From an uncultured Clostridia bacterium (GTDB lineage Bacteria > Bacillota > Clostridia > UBA1381 > UMGS1253), in contig CAKSHP010000020.1 in NCBI GenBank assembly GCA_934457145.1, positions 1 through 44,861 of the forward strand: a DNA stretch of 44,861 nucleotides, in the 5' to 3' direction. Positions within the stretch are counted from its first letter, which is position 1. Each line of letters begins with the position of its first letter. Made by a program: the position numbers and the translations under genes. This document shows, piece by piece, positions 8,860 through 16,661 of this stretch. The notes below the pieces were generated by a model that was given only the letters and a program-made list of their open reading frames with translations, had not been told where the DNA came from and made no database searches.

Positions 8860-10809
8860 TTATTTTGCGGTTATTTCGGCCGATGCACTGCCGCAAAGCG
8901 GACTCAAATTACTGTTCCACAGGAAAGCTGTTATTTTTGTTGCGCCGGTTGTATTTAAGCCAATTTCAGAGATGTCAACATATGTTTTTTCTATACTGTC
9001 CAGCGGCACTGTCTTTATATCCAAAATCTTGTCTCTGTCATAGCTTGCCACAAGTAAAACAGCAGCTTTGTCAAGGTTAAAAACAGATATTTTTCCTTCA
9101 ATCAGTGTCAGCGACGGTTTAGGGATAAGCCAATGCTTATTGTTTTTGTATATAACTTTGTAATCGGCATTGTCCGGTATTATGAGGTTTGAACGGTCGC
9201 CGGCAGTGTCGTGCCACGCCTCATCAAACACATATTCTATATCCACCGGTTCAGAAAACGTTGGCGTTTCGCTTACGGACACTCCGACTTTTTCAGTGCC
9301 TGTCAGCCCCTTGCGGAATTGAAACATTCTGCCGTTGTTAAGATAAAGATTATTTGTCGAACCATCAACAGACGAGGTGTTTCCGATTATTGTTGTGCCG
9401 CCTAAGATTTCAAGTTCACGTCCGGTATCATCTTTGTTTAAATAAATTCCGCCGCCTTGCGGAGCTGTATTCTTTGTTATCGTTGTTTGGTTAAACAACA
9501 GAAACATAGAGCTGCGGTTTATATACACGCCGCCGCCCCGGGTTGTTGCAGTGTTGCCCTCTATTTCGCATTTTCCGATTATGTTGAACATATTGGCAGC
9601 TGTGGAAATACCTCCGCCGTCGCTTGCCTTGTTTTCCTTTATGTAAACGGGGTTTTTGTAGTTAGTAATAGCAAAATACGTGCTGCTTGCAACACGGATA
9701 CCGCCGCCGCTTCCCGCACAAGTGTTACCGCTGATAGTGCCTCCGTACAAATTAAGCATAGCATCCGATGTTGCAAAGATACCTCCGCCGTTATTGCCGG
9801 AATCATTGTCGCATATTTTGCTGTCATATATGCTGGTAGCGCTGTTGGAAGTGCCGTTGCCGTCGAGGAAAATACCGCCGCCATTGCCGGTTGCAGAGTT
9901 ATCGTGTATATTAACGTTATATATATTCGTATAAATACTGTTTGCAGTATTTTTAAGATAAATACCTCCGCCGCCTGTTGCTTTGTTGTTGCTTAATTCA
10001 ACATCGTGGATTTGTATTAATCCTGCTGTTTCGGTAAAAATTGCACCGCCCATGCAATTTTTGCCGCCTGTAGCAATGTTGTTATCCGCTTTTATATTGC
10101 GAACTTCACCTTTTGTATTGCCGCTAAGATGTATAGCTCCGCCGTTTATTGCACTGTTATTTTTCATTTCGCCGCCGTATGTATATATATTGCCGTTTTC
10201 CACAGAAATTGCACCGCCCGAACCGTTCGGCGCTTTGTTGTTATTGACCGATCCGCCGTACATAGTAAATGTAGCGCCGTTTACATAAATACCGCCGCCG
10301 TTTGCTCCCTCAACGCTGTTATTCGATATACTGCCGCCGTACATAACAAAATTACTGCCCGATTGACAGTTTACTGCGCCGAACCGTGCTTTGCTTCTTT
10401 CGGCAGAACCCTTTGCACCCGTAATTTTACCGCTGCCCTTGCAGTCGCAAAGTACAAACTTTTGGTTTGCGCCGACACAGACAGCCGGGTTTCCCGCATT
10501 ATCTATTGTAAGCGTTTTGCCGTTGAGGCAAAGGTATACGGTGACATTAGAAATATTGAGTGTGCTTGTTATGGTAACATTTTTTTCTAAATATAAATAT
10601 ATCGCTGTTTTCGAGGGATCGTCCGCCGTACCGACACCGGTATCGCCATTCCATGCCTGCCAGTTTACCGTTTCTGCGTGAATTTCCGCACAATCACCCA
10701 CTCCGCAGATACAGTGGCTGTGAGTTTCGGAGATTTCTTCATTTGCATATGCAGATGTTTCTAAAAATGTAAAAATCAATACCAGAAATACAGTTAATAT
10801 TTTTTTCAT
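8860..10809 (-). CDS. Secreted right-handed beta-helix repeat protein
   Basis: A 649-residue exported protein. Residues 1-22 form a signal peptide (lysines, then ILTVFLVLIFTFLE, ending in an AYA cleavage site). A short Cys/His cluster follows (HSHCICG-x3-C-x3-H, residues 31-45), seen at the N-terminus of other Firmicutes surface proteins. Residues about 70-500 are a parallel beta-helix with roughly eleven GG(G/A)(I/V) rungs preceded by Asn-rich turns (for example NNGGGIF, SGGAIS, GGGIYLN), the pattern of pectate-lyase-like and polymorphic outer-membrane-protein-like adhesins. The last 150 residues look like a beta-sandwich. No LPXTG or SLH anchor is visible. It starts 3 nt after the TetR gene, so the two are cotranscribed. 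Whether it is an adhesin or a polysaccharide-active protein is open. Confidence 0.85.
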   Translation of the reverse strand: MKKILTVFLVLIFTFLETSAYANEEISETHSHCICGVGDCAEIHAETVNWQAWNGDTGVGTADDPSKTAIYLYLEKNVTITSTLNISNVTVYLCLNGKTLTIDNAGNPAVCVGANQKFVLCDCKGSGKITGAKGSAERSKARFGAVNCQSGSNFVMYGGSISNNSVEGANGGGIYVNGATFTMYGGSVNNNKAPNGSGGAISVENGNIYTYGGEMKNNSAINGGAIHLSGNTKGEVRNIKADNNIATGGKNCMGGAIFTETAGLIQIHDVELSNNKATGGGGIYLKNTANSIYTNIYNVNIHDNSATGNGGGIFLDGNGTSNSATSIYDSKICDNDSGNNGGGIFATSDAMLNLYGGTISGNTCAGSGGGIRVASSTYFAITNYKNPVYIKENKASDGGGISTAANMFNIIGKCEIEGNTATTRGGGVYINRSSMFLLFNQTTITKNTAPQGGGIYLNKDDTGRELEILGGTTIIGNTSSVDGSTNNLYLNNGRMFQFRKGLTGTEKVGVSVSETPTFSEPVDIEYVFDEAWHDTAGDRSNLIIPDNADYKVIYKNNKHWLIPKPSLTLIEGKISVFNLDKAAVLLVASYDRDKILDIKTVPLDSIEKTYVDISEIGLNTTGATKITAFLWNSNLSPLCGSASAEITAK

Positions 10810-10812
10810 TTT

Positions 10813-11511
10813 CTATTCCTCCGTTCCGCCGTCAAATGACAGCTTAAAATCATATTTCATTTCCAACATTGCAAACAGTTTATACATAACCTTGGTGGAA
10901 ATTGTTTTTATATCCAATGCAGCAACAAAGTTAAGCACTTTTATTTGATCTTCTTCAGAGACTTTATAGACGCGCATTGCCGCAGTCAGAAAGCGGCTCA
11001 GCTTATGTTCGAGCGGAAAATGAATGTCGCATTTTCTTGCCATATAGTTGCGCATAAGTCCCGATGTGCCGATTTCCATTTCATAAAAATCACATTTGCT
11101 GCAGCCGGGAAAGTTTTCGCTAAATATTTGCGAAAGTTCATCCGTGGTTTGAAGATAGATATATTCCGCCGTATCCTCCAGGGTATATGATGCGATATAT
11201 ATTTCTCTTAAATTTTCGTTAAGTTCGGTGAGGGTAAGCTGTATTGCCGTTTCAACGGCATAAACATATACCGGCGGCAAATTATCGCCGACAATGCTTC
11301 TTGCAACACCGAACTGTCCGCCGAACATCGTTTTCACAAATTCCATTAAAACAGCGTCTTTTGTCGGAAAAAAGTTTTGAAAGCTGCCTCTTGTAATTCC
11401 TGCATCTTCTGTAATCTGTGTAATTGAAGTGTTTTTGTAACCTTGTTCCAAAAACAAACGGACGCAGGCAGTCAAAATTTTATTTCTCGTTTTGATACCG
11501 CATTTTCGCAT
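10813..11511 (-). CDS. TetR/AcrR-family transcriptional regulator
   Basis: A 232-residue regulator. Residues 8-55 form the TetR helix-turn-helix: TRNKILTACVRLFLEQGY, then TSITQITEDAGITRGSFQNFF, with the usual F-P-T-K-D-A-V-L after it. The C-terminal ligand domain is family-specific and contains a C-x-x-C pair (GCSKCDF) and a further Cys. An AAGGAGG site lies about 12 nt before the chosen ATG; an alternative ATG nearer that site is in another frame. A near-consensus promoter overlapped by a palindrome stands directly upstream, so autoregulation is likely. It is the first gene of a two-gene operon with the beta-helix protein, an unusual target for a TetR regulator. Confidence 0.92.
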   Translation of the reverse strand: MRKCGIKTRNKILTACVRLFLEQGYKNTSITQITEDAGITRGSFQNFFPTKDAVLMEFVKTMFGGQFGVARSIVGDNLPPVYVYAVETAIQLTLTELNENLREIYIASYTLEDTAEYIYLQTTDELSQIFSENFPGCSKCDFYEMEIGTSGLMRNYMARKCDIHFPLEHKLSRFLTAAMRVYKVSEEDQIKVLNFVAALDIKTISTKVMYKLFAMLEMKYDFKLSFDGGTEE

Positions 11512-11534
11512 AAAACATACAATCCTCCTTTACA

Positions 11535-11580
11535 AATTAATATGCGTATTAATTATAGCATGTATTTTCGTTTTTGTCAA
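11535..11580 (-). promoter_or_regulatory. Promoter and palindromic operator of the tetR-beta-helix operon
   Basis: Read on the minus strand: -35 TTGACA (11575-11580), 17-bp spacer, -10 TATAAT (11552-11557), both perfect. An inverted repeat with arms AATTAATA / TATTAATT and a 4-nt centre (11535-11554) overlaps the last bases of the -10 box and the start site. The position is ideal for repression by the adjacent TetR protein. Promoter and palindrome are seen directly; the binding is inferred. Confidence 0.8.
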
Positions 11581-11660
11581 TGAAATATCTGTTTTTTGCA
11601 TTTTATTTGCTGTTCGATTTTTTAATAATTATTGTATACTATTTTTTGGAGGTTTTGATT

Positions 11661-11771
11661 ATGAGCGATAAAACACACAAAAAAACGAAACGGCATAGAA
11701 ATACTATACCGTTTCAACGAAAAAATTATTGTTTTTTTATTAAAGGCTGCTTTTTAAAAACTTTTTTATAA
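11661..11771 (+). CDS. Possible small basic peptide (36 aa), uncertain
   Basis: A short frame starts at ATG 11661, 8 nt after a good TGGAGG (11647-11652), and codes for a 36-residue, very Lys/Arg-rich peptide (MSDKTHKKTKRHRN at the start). A TATACT hexamer lies about 20 nt before the ribosome binding site, but no clear -35 box is present. A 12-bp hairpin (11687-11698 with 11704-11715) sits inside the frame and may instead be the end of a short transcript. The peptide matches no family I know. It could be real, or a chance frame around a hairpin. Confidence 0.3.
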   Translation: MSDKTHKKTKRHRNTIPFQRKNYCFFIKGCFLKTFL

Positions 11772-11795
11772 AGCATAAAGCCGGTTGTTTTTTAT

Positions 11796-12434
11796 TTAGT
11801 CTATCGGCTTGTTATCTGCAAGAATATCTCTTTTATAGATCATAGAGTCTGCCTCGGTGATTTTTCTTATCACGCGGCACGGAACGCCTGCGGCAAAGCT
11901 GTTTGGCGCAATGTCTTTTGTTACAACGCTTCCCGCGCCTATAACGCAGTTATCTCCGATTGTAACTCCCGGGTACACCGTTACGGACGCACCGAACCAG
12001 CAGTTGTTTCCGATATGTACGGGTTTTGCATAGCAAAGACGCTTGATTTCTCCCGAAGAAGTGAGCATTTTTTCTCTTTCGCTTGCAATTAACGGATGAA
12101 CGGGCGTGACAATCGTAACTCCCGGTCCGAAATCACAGTTGTCGCCGATTGTGACCTCGGCATCATCCTGGACAGTGAAATTAAAGTTTACAAAAACATG
12201 ACTGCCGATTTTGGTGTGTTTGCCGTAGTGAAAAAAGACGGGGCCTTGTATAAAGCTGCCCTCTCCGATGGAGCCCAAAATCTCTTTTAAAATCTCTAAG
12301 CGTTTTTGCGTTTCGTCTTCATAGGTTTTATTGTAGTCAAGATTTAAGTTATGAGTTTTTAGTTTTTGCGCTTTAAGATCGGGATCTGCGGGGCAAAATA
12401 AAATTCCGCTTTTTAATTTTTCTTCTTCACACAT
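11796..12434 (-). CDS. Hexapeptide-repeat sugar O-acetyltransferase (Maa/NodL/LacA type)
   Basis: A 212-residue acetyl-CoA-dependent transferase. The N-terminal helical region (LKSGILFCPADPDL, then LNLDYNKTYEDE) is the maltose-acetyltransferase domain, and residues about 65-195 form a left-handed beta-helix with hexapeptide repeats (IGSHVFVNFNF, VTIGDNCDFGPGVTI, PVHIGNNCWFGASVTVYPGVTIGDNCVIGAGSVVTKDI). The catalytic His lies in TPVHPL. The start at 12434 is preferred over upstream in-frame ATGs because GGAG lies 8 nt before it. The family acetylates sugars such as maltose, galactosides or cell-wall glycans; the substrate is not predictable. A long structured leader precedes the gene. Confidence 0.92.
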   Translation of the reverse strand: MCEEEKLKSGILFCPADPDLKAQKLKTHNLNLDYNKTYEDETQKRLEILKEILGSIGEGSFIQGPVFFHYGKHTKIGSHVFVNFNFTVQDDAEVTIGDNCDFGPGVTIVTPVHPLIASEREKMLTSSGEIKRLCYAKPVHIGNNCWFGASVTVYPGVTIGDNCVIGAGSVVTKDIAPNSFAAGVPCRVIRKITEADSMIYKRDILADNKPID

Positions 12435-12664
12435 AATAATCTCCATTCCGCCGCACTGCATCGGCACAAATAGTAATAAAAATCTCTTATCGGCAGGGTA
12501 AGAAATGATAAAAGATTTTTACGCCCATGTGCGTTTCCAAACAAAGTGATAAAATTTTCGCACGGGCTTTTCAATTCCGCCGGAGGCTAACGTGAAAGAA
12601 ACTTTCGCGTTAAAAAAACTCCCGTTATAAGTAAAAAATTGTTTATTTTTTAGACATTTTAATT
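12435..12664 (-). promoter_or_regulatory. Structured leader RNA of the acetyltransferase gene (candidate attenuator)
   Basis: A clear minus-strand promoter starts transcription near 12664, giving a leader of about 230 nt. In RNA order it contains ACGGG (12620-12624), a 10-bp hairpin (12589-12611), CCCGTGCG (12559-12566) and GCACATGGGC (12523-12532). CCCGT can pair either with the upstream ACGGG or with the downstream partner. A 14-bp hairpin follows (12478-12520) with a U-rich right arm, 44 nt before the ATG. Mutually exclusive stems followed by a terminator-like hairpin are the layout of a riboswitch or attenuator. It matches no class I recognise. It may alternatively be an intergenic repeat. 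Confidence 0.45.
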
Positions 12665-12670
12665 ATAAGT

Positions 12671-12699
12671 ATTATACCGCAAGTCTGAAGATACGTCAA
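12671..12699 (-). promoter_or_regulatory. Promoter of the acetyltransferase gene
   Basis: On the minus strand: TTGACG (12694-12699), a 17-bp spacer and a perfect TATAAT (12671-12676). It is divergent from the moxR promoter about 60 bp away. Confidence 0.75.
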
Positions 12700-12757
12700 T
12701 AATTTTTTAATCACATCAAAAATTTTAAGCAAAAAATTAATATTTATTTTAAAAATA

Positions 12758-12786
12758 TTGACTTAATTTGCGTTTTTTAGTATAAT
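12758..12786 (+). promoter_or_regulatory. Promoter of the moxR operon
   Basis: TTGACT (12758-12763), 17-bp spacer and TATAAT (12781-12786), ending 34 nt before the MoxR start codon in a very AT-rich stretch. Confidence 0.75.
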
Positions 12787-12820
12787 TAATTATAAATATT
12801 TTGAAAGTTGAGATGATTTT

Positions 12821-13756
12821 GTGAACGATATTATTTTAGCTGTTAAAGAAAACATAAAAAAAGTGATAATCGGAAAAGATGATGTGATAGATTTGGTTTT
12901 AACCGGAATTATCGGCGGCGGACACGTTCTGATAGAAGACGTACCCGGAACGGGAAAAACCCAGCTTTCAAAGGCAGTTGCAAAGTCGATCGGAGCTGAT
13001 TTTAAAAGAATTTCCTTCACGCCCGATCTTTTGCCGTCAGATGTTTGCGGAATAAATTATTTTGACCGCAAAACCTCGGAATTTATGTTTAAAAAAGGAG
13101 CGGTTTTTACAAATATACTGCTTGCCGACGAAATAAACCGTGCAACGCCGAGAACGCAGTCGAGCCTTTTGGAATGTATGGAGGAAAAACAGGTGAGCGT
13201 GGACGGTGTAAGCTATGTGCTTGACGAGCCGTTTTTCGTTATAGCAACGCAAAACCCCGTTGAAACTGCGGGAACGTTTCCCCTGCCGGAGGCTCAGCTT
13301 GACAGATTTATGCTTAAGCTTTCTATGGGATATCCCGAGCGCAGCGCCGAGGTAAATATTATAAATGCCTATATAAACGAAAAGCCCGGCGAAAAGATAG
13401 AGGCGGTGTGCGGTAAAGAGGATATAAAAAGCCTTTGCGCGGCTGCAAAAAACGTGTTTGTGCACGACGCTTTAAAGCAATACATCTTAGATATAGCGCA
13501 AAAAACAAGAGAGAGCACTCAGCTTGAAATCGGAATAAGTACGCGCGGTGTGCTCAGTATGCTTTGCGCGTGCCGAGCGTATGCTTTTGTGTGCGGCAGA
13601 GATTATGTAACGGCAGACGATGTGCGTTATCTTTCTGAGTTTGTGTTTGCGCACAGGATAAAGCTTGACACCGACAGCGAAAAAAGCGCAAAATCCGTTA
13701 TAAAACAAATTCTTTTGCAGGTAAACGCTCCGACGGAGCAGTGGAGCAAAAATTAA
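12821..13756 (+). CDS. MoxR-family AAA+ ATPase
   Basis: A 311-residue AAA+ ATPase. Walker A is PGTGKT at about 42-47 and Walker B is ILLADEI ending near residue 105, followed by NRATPRTQSSLLECMEE, the MoxR signature; a Q-N-P sensor (FVIATQNPVETAGTFPLPEAQLDRF) also fits. MoxR proteins act as chaperones that assemble or activate protein complexes, often with von Willebrand factor A or DUF58 partners. The start is a GTG with only a weak GAGA-type site. It heads an operon with a DUF58 protein and a DUF4129-like membrane protein, the standard neighbourhood for this family. Confidence 0.93.
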   Translation: MNDIILAVKENIKKVIIGKDDVIDLVLTGIIGGGHVLIEDVPGTGKTQLSKAVAKSIGADFKRISFTPDLLPSDVCGINYFDRKTSEFMFKKGAVFTNILLADEINRATPRTQSSLLECMEEKQVSVDGVSYVLDEPFFVIATQNPVETAGTFPLPEAQLDRFMLKLSMGYPERSAEVNIINAYINEKPGEKIEAVCGKEDIKSLCAAAKNVFVHDALKQYILDIAQKTRESTQLEIGISTRGVLSMLCACRAYAFVCGRDYVTADDVRYLSEFVFAHRIKLDTDSEKSAKSVIKQILLQVNAPTEQWSKN

Positions 13757-13781
13757 ATTATAGCCTTGAGGAATGGTGCAT

Positions 13782-14906
13782 GTGAAGATTATTATTGCGG
13801 CAGTGTTTGTGTGGGCGTTGTATATGATATATAACTTTATACACAAACGCTATTGGAGCAAAAATCTTTTTATTGATTTAAAATTTGAAAACGACATTTG
13901 CGTAAGCGGAGAAGAAAACTCTCTTATAGAAACTGTGACAAACAAAAAGGCGCTTCCCATAAGCATTTTAAGAGTGCGCTTTTATGTGAGCAAATACTTG
14001 GACTTCGGAAACAGGCAGAACGTGTCGGTGTCGGACAAAAGCTATAAAAACGATATTTTTTCGGTTATGTTTTTTTCAAAAATAACAAGAAAAATAGATT
14101 TTGTCTGCAAAAGAAGAGGGTTTTACGATATCGACAAGATAGAGATTGTGTCTTATAATTTGTTTTTAAGATCACCTCTTACAAAAACGGCAAAATGTGC
14201 AGCGTCGCTCACGGTTTTGCCTAAGGCTGTGCAGAAAAAGAAGATAGACGCAATATATAACAATATCTACGGCGACATATGCGTTAAACATGCGCCGCTT
14301 GCCGATCCGTTTGAATTTAAAGGCATAAGAAAATATGAAACATATGACTCGATAAGGGATATTAACTGGAAGGCATCTGCAAAATCCGATGAGCTTATGG
14401 TGAATGTGCACGACTTTACTACAAGCAAGGAAGTTATTTTGCTTTTAAATGTTTCAGGCGATAACGAATTTACCGACGACAGATTAGTGGAGTATTGCAT
14501 TTCAATAGTTTCGGGGTTTGCGGTCAGATTTGTTAAAAGCGGCATACCTGTCGGGCTTTTAACAAATGCATCCGATGTGATTACAAAAAGCGAAATCAAC
14601 ATTCTGCCCGCTGCCGGGGATATGCATGCGCTTTCAATCAGGCGCGCGCTTGCAAGATGCGATGCAAAAAACGCAAAAGACATGTGTGAATATATTTCAA
14701 CGCTTCCCAAAAAAAGAGGCGCAATGTATGTTATAGTTTCGTGTGCGTCAAAAAAAGAGCTTTTAAAAAAGGCCGGGGAGCTTGCAAAAGAGGGCGGCGG
14801 CGCGTTTTTTGTGAACGTTTATAAAAAAGGCGAGGACAAAGCTGTTAAACAAAACGGCTGTCTTAATGTTTATAACTGGGAAATGGAAAATTCGGAAGGA
14901 ATATAA
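13782..14906 (+). CDS. DUF58 domain membrane-anchored protein
   Basis: About 374 residues. One or two N-terminal membrane segments (IIIAAVFVWALYMIYNFI) precede a beta-rich domain and the DUF58 core with the pattern EFKGIRKYETYDSIRDINWKAS (residues about 185-206), the conserved G-x-R-x-Y-x-x-x-D-x-x-R-x-I-x-W-x-A-S. DUF58 is related to von Willebrand A domains and usually partners a MoxR ATPase. The start is taken as GTG 13782 because GAGGA (13768-13772) is 9 nt upstream; the ATG at 13773 directly abuts that site and is less likely. It lies 25 nt after MoxR and 37 nt before the next gene. Confidence 0.88.
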   Translation: MKIIIAAVFVWALYMIYNFIHKRYWSKNLFIDLKFENDICVSGEENSLIETVTNKKALPISILRVRFYVSKYLDFGNRQNVSVSDKSYKNDIFSVMFFSKITRKIDFVCKRRGFYDIDKIEIVSYNLFLRSPLTKTAKCAASLTVLPKAVQKKKIDAIYNNIYGDICVKHAPLADPFEFKGIRKYETYDSIRDINWKASAKSDELMVNVHDFTTSKEVILLLNVSGDNEFTDDRLVEYCISIVSGFAVRFVKSGIPVGLLTNASDVITKSEINILPAAGDMHALSIRRALARCDAKNAKDMCEYISTLPKKRGAMYVIVSCASKKELLKKAGELAKEGGGAFFVNVYKKGEDKAVKQNGCLNVYNWEMENSEGI

Positions 14907-14943
14907 AAATGTTTGTAAATAAATTTACTGCGGAGGCGAAAAA

Positions 14944-16155
14944 ATGCAGAAATTTTCAATTGTTTTAAAAGATTTTTTAAATGCGCTTATATTGCACTGC
15001 TTTTTTTGCACAATATCGTTTTTGTATATAACTCCTGCCGTGGCGGCGGTAAGCTTTTTTTTATGCATATTGGTTTCCGCGGCGGTAAGATACAGCGCAG
15101 TGAAAGTAAAAAGCAATTTGCTTGCGTTTATAATATCGGCAGCGGTTTCGCTTTTATGTTTGGCTCCGGCTTTTATGAAAACAGGGTTTAAAGGCGTGTT
15201 TTTTGTTTTGGCGGCGGCCGTGTTTGCGTGGAGCATAATTTACCGTTATGCGAAGTTTGTTTGCGAAGATGACTGCGCAAGCATATGGTTTTTGATTTTG
15301 TTTATATCAGCCGCAGTTATCGGCACTGCTGCACAAAGCCGTTTGCTTATTTGGACGGCGAATGTGCAGGGAATTTTGTTTTTGGGATTAAATTTGTTTT
15401 TCGGAGGCGTCGGAGCACACGAAAAGTTTATAAAAGAAAACCAAAGCGTGCAAAATTTTCCGAAAGAGCAAATAAGAAAAACATATATTCCGCTTTTGGC
15501 TGTGTTTTGTGCGCTGTGCTTTTTATGTTCGGCTGCGGCAATGAGCGTGGATTTAAAAAGGTTTCATATAAACGAAGGTGTGTCGTCTGTACTTCATAAT
15601 TTTTATGAGTTTCTGCCAAAGCACGAAACAAAAAGCCGCGAAACGGATATAAAACGGCCCGAAACGCCGGGTGTTGATTATGCGCGTGCGGCGCAGGATT
15701 TCGGGGTAGACCAAAAAACAAACCAAACGCTTGAAACAATCGGCACGGTTGCTTCTGTGATACTGCTTGTTTTGGCGGTTATTGCTTTTTTGATATGGAT
15801 TTTGCGCAGGGCGGTAAAAAACCTTATGCTTTCAAAAATCATCGGAGCAGATAAAATAGAATTTGTTTATTCAAACGATAAGCATGAAAAGACGGGTTTA
15901 AGAAATAAAAAAAGCGGAGAGCCAAAAGAAACCAACAATAAAAAAATAAGAAAGCTTTATAAAAAATATGTTTTAAAAAACTGCGGCGAAAAGGTCCGTC
16001 CGGCAGACACGCCGAAGGTTATTGAAAACGCCGTAAACATATCGGAAACGTCAAAAAAAGAAATAACAAAAATATATGAAAAAGCAAGGTATTCCGGCGC
16101 GGACTGCACAAAAGACGAGCTTGAAACCTTAAAAAAATATATAAAATCAAAATAA
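14944..16155 (+). CDS. Multi-pass membrane protein with DUF4129-like tail
   Basis: A 403-residue protein with about seven hydrophobic segments in the first 205 residues, an extracellular loop (about 206-262), one more membrane helix (LVLAVIAFLIWIL) and a cytosolic basic tail. The tail contains a LYKKYVLKNCG segment, a conserved TP near residue 350 and IYEKARYSG near 383, which resembles the DUF4129 domain found at the end of TgpA-type transglutaminases. In most MoxR-DUF58 operons the third gene is such a transglutaminase. Here the loop is too short for a transglutaminase core and no Cys-His-Asp triad is seen, so the gene looks like a version lacking it. A clear GGAGG precedes the ATG. Third and last gene of the operon. 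Confidence 0.7.
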   Translation: MQKFSIVLKDFLNALILHCFFCTISFLYITPAVAAVSFFLCILVSAAVRYSAVKVKSNLLAFIISAAVSLLCLAPAFMKTGFKGVFFVLAAAVFAWSIIYRYAKFVCEDDCASIWFLILFISAAVIGTAAQSRLLIWTANVQGILFLGLNLFFGGVGAHEKFIKENQSVQNFPKEQIRKTYIPLLAVFCALCFLCSAAAMSVDLKRFHINEGVSSVLHNFYEFLPKHETKSRETDIKRPETPGVDYARAAQDFGVDQKTNQTLETIGTVASVILLVLAVIAFLIWILRRAVKNLMLSKIIGADKIEFVYSNDKHEKTGLRNKKSGEPKETNNKKIRKLYKKYVLKNCGEKVRPADTPKVIENAVNISETSKKEITKIYEKARYSGADCTKDELETLKKYIKSK

Positions 16156-16208
16156 TGCATAAACTTTTTTTAGATGGCTTTGACGCATTTTATTATTTTC
16201 ATATAATG

Positions 16209-16235
16209 AAAAAGCCGCGAAAAAATCGCGGCATA
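16209..16235 (-). terminator. Terminator downstream of the HPr-like gene
   Basis: A 7-bp stem GCCGCGA / TCGCGGC (16214-16220, 16226-16232) with a 5-nt A loop. On the minus strand the stem is followed by a run of five T, so it serves the HPr-like gene; it may also end the moxR operon. A second inverted repeat TTGGCAAAA / TTTTGCCAA (16259-16267, 16273-16281) overlaps the HPr stop codon. Confidence 0.7.
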
Positions 16236-16269
16236 AAAATCAAAGCCTTAAAAGAAGCTTGGCAAAAGG

Positions 16270-16497
16270 TTATTTTGCCAAAAAGTCTTTCATGTCATCT
16301 TTGATCGACGCATCGTCTGTGTGTGCTTCAAGCAAAATGGGCTTTGCCAAATCAAGAGAGAAAATACCCATGATAGATTTTGCGTCAACAACATATCTTC
16401 CGGAGGTAAGGTCAACATCGAAATCATACTTGCACACAAGATTAACGAAGTTCTTTACATTGTCGATAGAGTTTAGCGAGATATTGAATGTTACCAT
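16270..16497 (-). CDS. HPr-like protein lacking the active-site histidine
   Basis: A 75-residue protein of HPr fold and size. The second half, GRYVVDAKSIMGIFSLDLAKPI, matches the conserved region around the regulatory Ser46 of HPr (here the Ser in AKSIMG). The first half (NISLNSIDNVKNFVNLVCKY) lacks the GLHARPA motif: the phosphorylatable His is absent. So it cannot pass phosphate in the sugar PTS in the normal way; like Crh of Bacillus it could act through a Ser-P form, but this is inference. Such degenerate HPr-like proteins occur in many Clostridia. The start at 16497 has a strong AGGAGG upstream; the longer frame is not needed. It is monocistronic with its own promoter and terminator. Confidence 0.85.
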   Translation of the reverse strand: MVTFNISLNSIDNVKNFVNLVCKYDFDVDLTSGRYVVDAKSIMGIFSLDLAKPILLEAHTDDASIKDDMKDFLAK

Positions 16498-16559
16498 AAA
16501 AACATTCCTCCTTATTATAAATAGATTTGAAGATAACATTTATTTATCTTCTTGTAGAT

Positions 16560-16588
16560 ATTTTATCACGAAAAGTTTTTGCAGTCAA
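16560..16588 (-). promoter_or_regulatory. Promoter of the HPr-like gene
   Basis: Minus strand: TTGACT (16583-16588), 17-bp spacer, TAAAAT (16560-16565). The leader between it and the gene holds an 8-bp hairpin GAAGATAA / TTATCTTC (16529-16551). Confidence 0.65.
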
Positions 16589-16614
16589 CAATTTTTTGTA
16601 AATTTAACGTAAAA

Positions 16615-16643
16615 TTAACTTTTCGGTAAATAAGCTGTATCAT
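16615..16643 (+). promoter_or_regulatory. Probable promoter of mtaB
   Basis: TTAACT (16615-16620), 17-bp spacer, TATCAT (16638-16643), 18 nt before the mtaB ATG. Both boxes depart from consensus, so it is a moderate prediction. Confidence 0.45.
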
Positions 16644-16661
16644 GAAAGGGAAATAAAAAAT

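Noticed and set aside
9457..10590. Several long plus-strand frames (up to 179 codons) opposite the beta-helix gene
   Set aside because: They mirror the repetitive Gly/Asn-rich codons of the minus-strand gene, have biased Cys/Ala/Ile composition, no ribosome binding sites and no family resemblance.
16259..16612. A 117-codon plus-strand frame across the HPr-like gene
   Set aside because: It is antisense to a well-supported conserved gene, has no ribosome binding site and runs through that gene's promoter.
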